Positions 6,199 to 9,090 of a stretch of DNA of 9,090 nt are shown in pieces. Below the pieces are notes generated by a model. It saw only the letters and a program-made list of their open reading frames with translations, was not told the origin of the DNA and made no database searches. Position numbers and translations under genes: made by a program. Source of the DNA: an uncultured Blautia sp. (GTDB lineage: Bacteria > Bacillota > Clostridia > Lachnospirales > Lachnospiraceae); NCBI GenBank assembly GCA_900552095.1, contig URYM01000061.1, positions 1 to 9,090 of the forward strand, in the 5' to 3' direction. Numbering within the stretch: position 1 is the first letter of the stretch; every line of letters starts with the position of its first letter.

Positions 6199-7660
6199 GA
6201 TTTTTGTTGAACTGAGTGAAAATAATTTTGAATACGATATTTATTCTCTGGTGCGGGCCTTCTATCCCGGGAGTGAAGTTAAGGTGTATCTGGCCGGGGA
6301 AGAGCCGGAGGGAGAGTACACGCTGCTTCTGAAAGTGGATTATAGGCCGGACCAGATTTTTCTGGAAGTGTGGAAGGACGGGGAGCAGCTGCAGGTGAGC
6401 TTTGGTGACGCAGACTGTGCTGGAAACCGGAAAGAGGCCAAGAACTGTCTGAAGAGGCTGATCTATCATGCGCTCTGCAGCGTGACAGGGAGAACGCTTC
6501 CCTGGGGCAACCTGACGGGGATCCGTCCTACGAAGATCCCTATGAAGCTTCTGGAAGAGGGATGGAAAAATGTGGAGATTGCCCGGTATCTGCAGGATAC
6601 CTATGAGGTGAGCCCGAAGAAAGGGGCGCTGGCGATCGCAGTTGCCAACCGGGAAAAGGACATTCTGGAACAGTTTGATTATAAGAGGGGTTACAGCCTG
6701 TATGTGGGAATCCCGTTCTGTCCGTCGATCTGTCTGTACTGTTCTTTCGGTTCTTATCCCCTGGAGCGGTGGAGACATCTGGTGGAGGATTACCTGGAAG
6801 CTCTGTGCAGGGAGCTTTCCTTTATCGGAGCACAGATGAAAGGGCGTCCTCTGCATACGGTTTATGTGGGAGGCGGTACGCCGACGACACTGGAAGCCGG
6901 GCAGTTAAGACGGCTTCTCACCCATATCGGCCAGACGTTTGATCTTTCCCAGGTGCGTGAATTTACTGTGGAGGCGGGGCGGCCGGACAGTATCACGGAG
7001 GAGAAACTTTCGGCGATTCGGGAGTTTCCGGTGACCAGGATCTCCATCAATCCTCAGACCATGAACCAGAAGACGCTGGATCTGATCGGACGAAAGCACA
7101 GTGTGGAGGCGGTCGGAGACTGTTTTGCCATGGCCAGAAAGATGGGATTTGACAACATCAATATGGATCTGATCGTGGGGCTTCCGGGAGAGGGAAAAGA
7201 AGAGGTGGCACACACGCTGCAGGAAGTGTGCCGGATTCATCCGGACAGTCTTACTGTGCATTCCCTGGCTCTTAAGAGAGCTACCAGACTGAATCTTTTT
7301 AAGGATCAGTATGAAGAAATCTCTTTTACCAACAGCAATGAGATCATGGAGATGACAGAAGAGGCGGCCCGGACGATGGGGATGCATCCTTACTATCTTT
7401 ACCGTCAGAAAAATATGGCGGGAAATTTTGAAAATGTAGGTTATGCGGCCGAGGGAAAAGACGGCCTTTACAATATCCTTATTATGGAAGAGAAGCAGAC
7501 GATCATGGCTGCGGGAGCGGGGGCTTCCACCAAGTTTGTTTTCCAGGACGGAGAGCGGATTGAGCGGGTGGAGAATGTAAAAGATGTGTCCCAGTATATT
7601 GCCCGTATGGATGAGATGCTGGCGAGAAAGCGGGAAGGAATTGAAAAATATCTGTTTTAG
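6170..7660 (+). CDS. hemZ: HemZ-type radical SAM protein (coproporphyrinogen dehydrogenase-like)
   Basis: A radical SAM enzyme of the HemN/HemW/HemZ group, usually annotated as oxygen-independent coproporphyrinogen III oxidase. The roughly 180-residue N-terminal region (with NNFEYDIYSLVRAFYP near the start and WGNLTGIRPTKIP in the middle) is characteristic of HemZ and precedes the radical SAM core. The 4Fe-4S cysteines are Cys184, Cys188 and Cys191 in IPFCPSICLYCSF, and the SAM-contacting glycines are in GGGTPT (234-239). The residue two after the last cysteine is Phe. HemN proper has a fourth cysteine there, so true porphyrinogen oxidase activity is uncertain. The start is unclear. ATG 6170 overlaps the MBL gene by 29 nt, and its nearest purine-rich site is 13 nt away. 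TTG 6191, with AAGAGG 11 nt upstream, would shorten the protein by seven residues. Confidence 0.88.
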   Translation: MKRGTIHLHKIFVELSENNFEYDIYSLVRAFYPGSEVKVYLAGEEPEGEYTLLLKVDYRPDQIFLEVWKDGEQLQVSFGDADCAGNRKEAKNCLKRLIYHALCSVTGRTLPWGNLTGIRPTKIPMKLLEEGWKNVEIARYLQDTYEVSPKKGALAIAVANREKDILEQFDYKRGYSLYVGIPFCPSICLYCSFGSYPLERWRHLVEDYLEALCRELSFIGAQMKGRPLHTVYVGGGTPTTLEAGQLRRLLTHIGQTFDLSQVREFTVEAGRPDSITEEKLSAIREFPVTRISINPQTMNQKTLDLIGRKHSVEAVGDCFAMARKMGFDNINMDLIVGLPGEGKEEVAHTLQEVCRIHPDSLTVHSLALKRATRLNLFKDQYEEISFTNSNEIMEMTEEAARTMGMHPYYLYRQKNMAGNFENVGYAAEGKDGLYNILIMEEKQTIMAAGAGASTKFVFQDGERIERVENVKDVSQYIARMDEMLARKREGIEKYLF

Positions 7661-7663
7661 GAG
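7659..7663 (+). promoter_or_regulatory. Ribosome binding site that fixes the HD-GYP gene start
   Basis: AGGAG overlaps the hemZ stop codon and lies 8 nt before the GTG at 7672. The GTG at 7663 shares its first base with this site and so cannot be the start it serves. Confidence 0.75.
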
Positions 7664-7671
7664 TGAGAAAA

Positions 7672-8229
7672 GTGGCAGAGAAGATTTATATCAATCGAAA
7701 GCATTTCCTGAACTACAGCCTGAAGGAACAGATTGATCACGGGATCCGGGTCAGCAGTCTGGCCAGCGGCGTGGCCCGGGAACTCGGGCTTGAGGAAACA
7801 CTTTGCTATGAGCTGGCGGTGGCCGGCGTACTCCACGACATCGGAAAAGTGATCCTGGGAAGCGATATCGAGGCAGTGAAAAATCCGCTGGTGGTGGAAG
7901 AGATGAAATATGTGCGGATGCATGCCAGGATCGGTTATGATATTTTAAAAGACCGGGGATATTCGGACTTTATTCTGCAGAGCATCCTTCATCACCATGA
8001 GAATATGGACGGCAGCGGCTACCCGGACAATCTGCGGGGGGAGGAGATCCCTTACGGAGCCCGGATCCTGCGGGTATGTGACGTCTATGCGGCACTCACT
8101 TCAAACAGGCCTTACCGGAGATCCTTTGACCGGGGGACGGCTATGGAACTGATGATCGAGGAAGTAAAGAATTTTGATATGAAAATTTTCCTGGCATTTC
8201 AGCGCCTGGTACATGAGAAAGAACTCTAA
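7672..8229 (+). CDS. Stand-alone HD-GYP domain phosphohydrolase (probable cyclic-dinucleotide phosphodiesterase)
   Basis: HD-GYP proteins are metal-dependent phosphodiesterases, and many hydrolyse cyclic di-GMP. All signature residues are present, numbered from GTG 7672: His55-Asp56 and Lys59 in LHDIGK, His84 in MHARIGYDIL, HHHENMDGSGYP with His108-His109 and Gly116-Tyr117-Pro118, and Asp137 in VCDVYAALTSNRPYR. The 185-residue protein is almost all catalytic domain. There is no receiver, PAS or GAF domain, signal peptide or membrane segment, so any input must come through partners, expression or metal supply. GTG 7672 is preferred to GTG 7663 because AGGAG (7659-7663) is 8 nt upstream. It starts 11 nt after the hemZ stop and is probably the last gene of that operon. 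The substrate is not proven by sequence. Confidence 0.9.
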   Translation: MAEKIYINRKHFLNYSLKEQIDHGIRVSSLASGVARELGLEETLCYELAVAGVLHDIGKVILGSDIEAVKNPLVVEEMKYVRMHARIGYDILKDRGYSDFILQSILHHHENMDGSGYPDNLRGEEIPYGARILRVCDVYAALTSNRPYRRSFDRGTAMELMIEEVKNFDMKIFLAFQRLVHEKEL

Positions 8230-8233
8230 ACCC

Positions 8234-8262
8234 TTGCTTTCTTACCGGCGGAATGATAAAAT
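8234..8262 (+). promoter_or_regulatory. Predicted sigma-A promoter for hisS, extended -10
   Basis: TTGCTT (8234-8239, 3/6) and TAAAAT (8257-8262, 5/6) are separated by 17 bp. TG at 8254-8255 gives an extended -10. Transcription would begin near 8269, leaving about 32 nt before the ATG. That is too short for a T-box riboswitch, which often controls aminoacyl-tRNA synthetase genes in Firmicutes. Called from consensus matching only; the -35 is weak. Confidence 0.5.
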
Positions 8263-8287
8263 TGAGTCGATCTGAAATGTGGAAGAG

Positions 8288-8294
8288 AAAGGAG
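8288..8294 (+). promoter_or_regulatory. Ribosome binding site of hisS
   Basis: AAAGGAG lies 6 nt before the ATG at 8301, which matches the expected MALKKKPVTGMKDILP start of this HisRS family. Confidence 0.8.
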
Positions 8295-8300
8295 CCAGCT

Positions 8301-9090
8301 ATGGCACTGAAAAAGAAACCTGTTACCGGTATGAAGGATATTCTGCCGGCGGAGATGGCGGTGCGGGATTACGTGATCCGTCTGATTAAAGATACTTACG
8401 GAACGTTTGGATTTTCTTCGATTGAGACACCCTGTGTGGAGCACATTGAAAATCTGTGCAGCAAGCAGGGCGGAGAAAATGAAAAACTGATTTTTAAGAT
8501 TTTGAAAAGGGGCGAGAAGTTAAAGCTGGATACAGCCAAGACGGAGATGGATCTGGTGGACGGCGGACTGCGCTATGATCTGACGGTTCCCCTGTCCCGA
8601 TACTACTCCAATCACATGAGTGAGCTTCCCGCGCCGTTTAAGGCGCTGCAAATGGGAAATGTATGGCGGGCGGACCGTCCCCAGAGAGGAAGATTCCGCC
8701 AGTTTATGCAGTGTGATATTGATATTTTGGGCGAACCGGGCAATTTGGTGGAGATTGAGCTGATCCTTGCAACAACAGCCATGCTTGGGAAACTGAACTT
8801 CCGCAACTTTACAGTGTGCATCAATGACCGCAATATTTTAAAGGCGATGGCGGCTTACAGTGGCTTTAGAGAAGAAGATTATGATGAAGTGTTCATCATT
8901 CTTGACAAGATGGATAAGATTGGCGCCGAAGGCGTTGCAAAAGAACTGGAAGAGATGGGTTATACCAAAGAAAATGTGGAAACCTATTTGAATCTTTTTG
9001 AGGAAGTGAATCCGGATGTGACGGGTGTCCGTTACTTGAAGGAAAAGCTTGGAGATTACTTAAAAGATGAGACGGCGGATGGTATGGAAC
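8301..9090 (+). CDS. hisS: Histidine--tRNA ligase (HisRS), 3'-truncated by the window end
   Basis: HisRS activates histidine with ATP and loads it on tRNA-His in the cytosol. The open frame runs 263 codons from ATG 8301 to the window edge with no stop. It covers the first part of the class II catalytic core: KPVTGMKDILP near the start, RYDLTVPLSRY (91-101), and motif 2 WRADRPQRGRFRQFMQCDIDILGE with Arg123 and Arg126. The region after about residue 190 starts the insertion domain. Motif 3 and the anticodon-binding domain lie outside. RYDLTVP and QCDID are features of eukaryotic and alphaproteobacterial HisRS; most Bacillus-type bacterial enzymes have RPEGT and HQ in those places. The gene is 71 nt after the HD-GYP gene, with its own predicted promoter. 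In Firmicutes aspS commonly follows; that cannot be checked here. Confidence 0.95.
   Translation, partial: MALKKKPVTGMKDILPAEMAVRDYVIRLIKDTYGTFGFSSIETPCVEHIENLCSKQGGENEKLIFKILKRGEKLKLDTAKTEMDLVDGGLRYDLTVPLSRYYSNHMSELPAPFKALQMGNVWRADRPQRGRFRQFMQCDIDILGEPGNLVEIELILATTAMLGKLNFRNFTVCINDRNILKAMAAYSGFREEDYDEVFIILDKMDKIGAEGVAKELEEMGYTKENVETYLNLFEEVNPDVTGVRYLKEKLGDYLKDETADGME

Noticed and set aside
6062..6856. 264-codon minus-strand open frame across the MBL and hemZ genes
   Set aside because: It lies antisense to two genes with intact catalytic motifs, has low-complexity His/Arg/Pro-rich translation and no recognisable domain. It is a shadow frame.
1..9090. CRISPR array, tRNA/rRNA genes, insertion sequences, prophage or a novel multi-gene system
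   Set aside because: No spaced direct repeats, RNA gene sequence, transposase or integrase seen. Every substantial coding stretch is explained by a known family in a conserved order.

Overview
This window is a stretch of ordinary chromosomal housekeeping genes from a Gram-positive anaerobe, most likely a Lachnospiraceae-type clostridium. The reasons are the protein sequences, AGGAGG-type ribosome binding sites, roughly balanced GC by eye, and a gene order matching the Firmicutes secDF–recJ–apt–relA–…–hisS neighbourhood known from Bacillus subtilis. All genes lie on the + strand and are tightly packed.

Layout: bases 1-32 are not genomic. They match the 3' part of the Illumina Nextera (Tn5) read-2 adapter, so the contig begins at an untrimmed read end. 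The genomic sequence opens inside secF, or the SecF half of a secDF fusion (33-796). Two hairpins follow in the 85-bp gap before recJ (882-2591). A predicted promoter with an extended -10 and a perfect dyad in its spacer lies between recJ and apt (2668-3192). Next comes a long bifunctional Rel/SpoT (p)ppGpp synthetase-hydrolase (3238-5553), then a small glyoxalase-II-like metallo-beta-lactamase-fold hydrolase (5569-6198) overlapping a HemZ-type radical SAM gene (6170-7660). A stand-alone HD-GYP protein (7672-8229) comes next. After a second predicted promoter, the first 263 codons of hisS (8301-9090) run off the end.

Functionally the set covers protein export (SecF), single-strand DNA degradation in repair (RecJ), adenine salvage (Apt), the stringent response (Rel), thiolester or related hydrolysis (MBL protein), a porphyrin-related radical SAM enzyme (HemZ), probable cyclic-dinucleotide turnover (HD-GYP) and histidyl-tRNA charging (HisRS). 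Rel and HisRS are linked conceptually, because uncharged tRNA triggers (p)ppGpp synthesis. The physical linkage looks like conserved synteny, not a specialised system. Transcription units inferred from spacing are: secF-recJ (possibly attenuated by the hairpins), apt-rel-MBL-hemZ-HD-GYP from the promoter near 2597-2626, and hisS from the promoter near 8234-8262.

I found no mobile element, CRISPR array, RNA gene or evident new defence or biosynthetic system. The points most worth a second look are the adapter contamination, an Ala in place of the usual Asp in the SecF membrane motif, the dyad inside the apt promoter spacer, the asymmetric long hairpin before recJ, and the HisRS of the RYDLTVP type instead of the usual bacterial RPEGT type.
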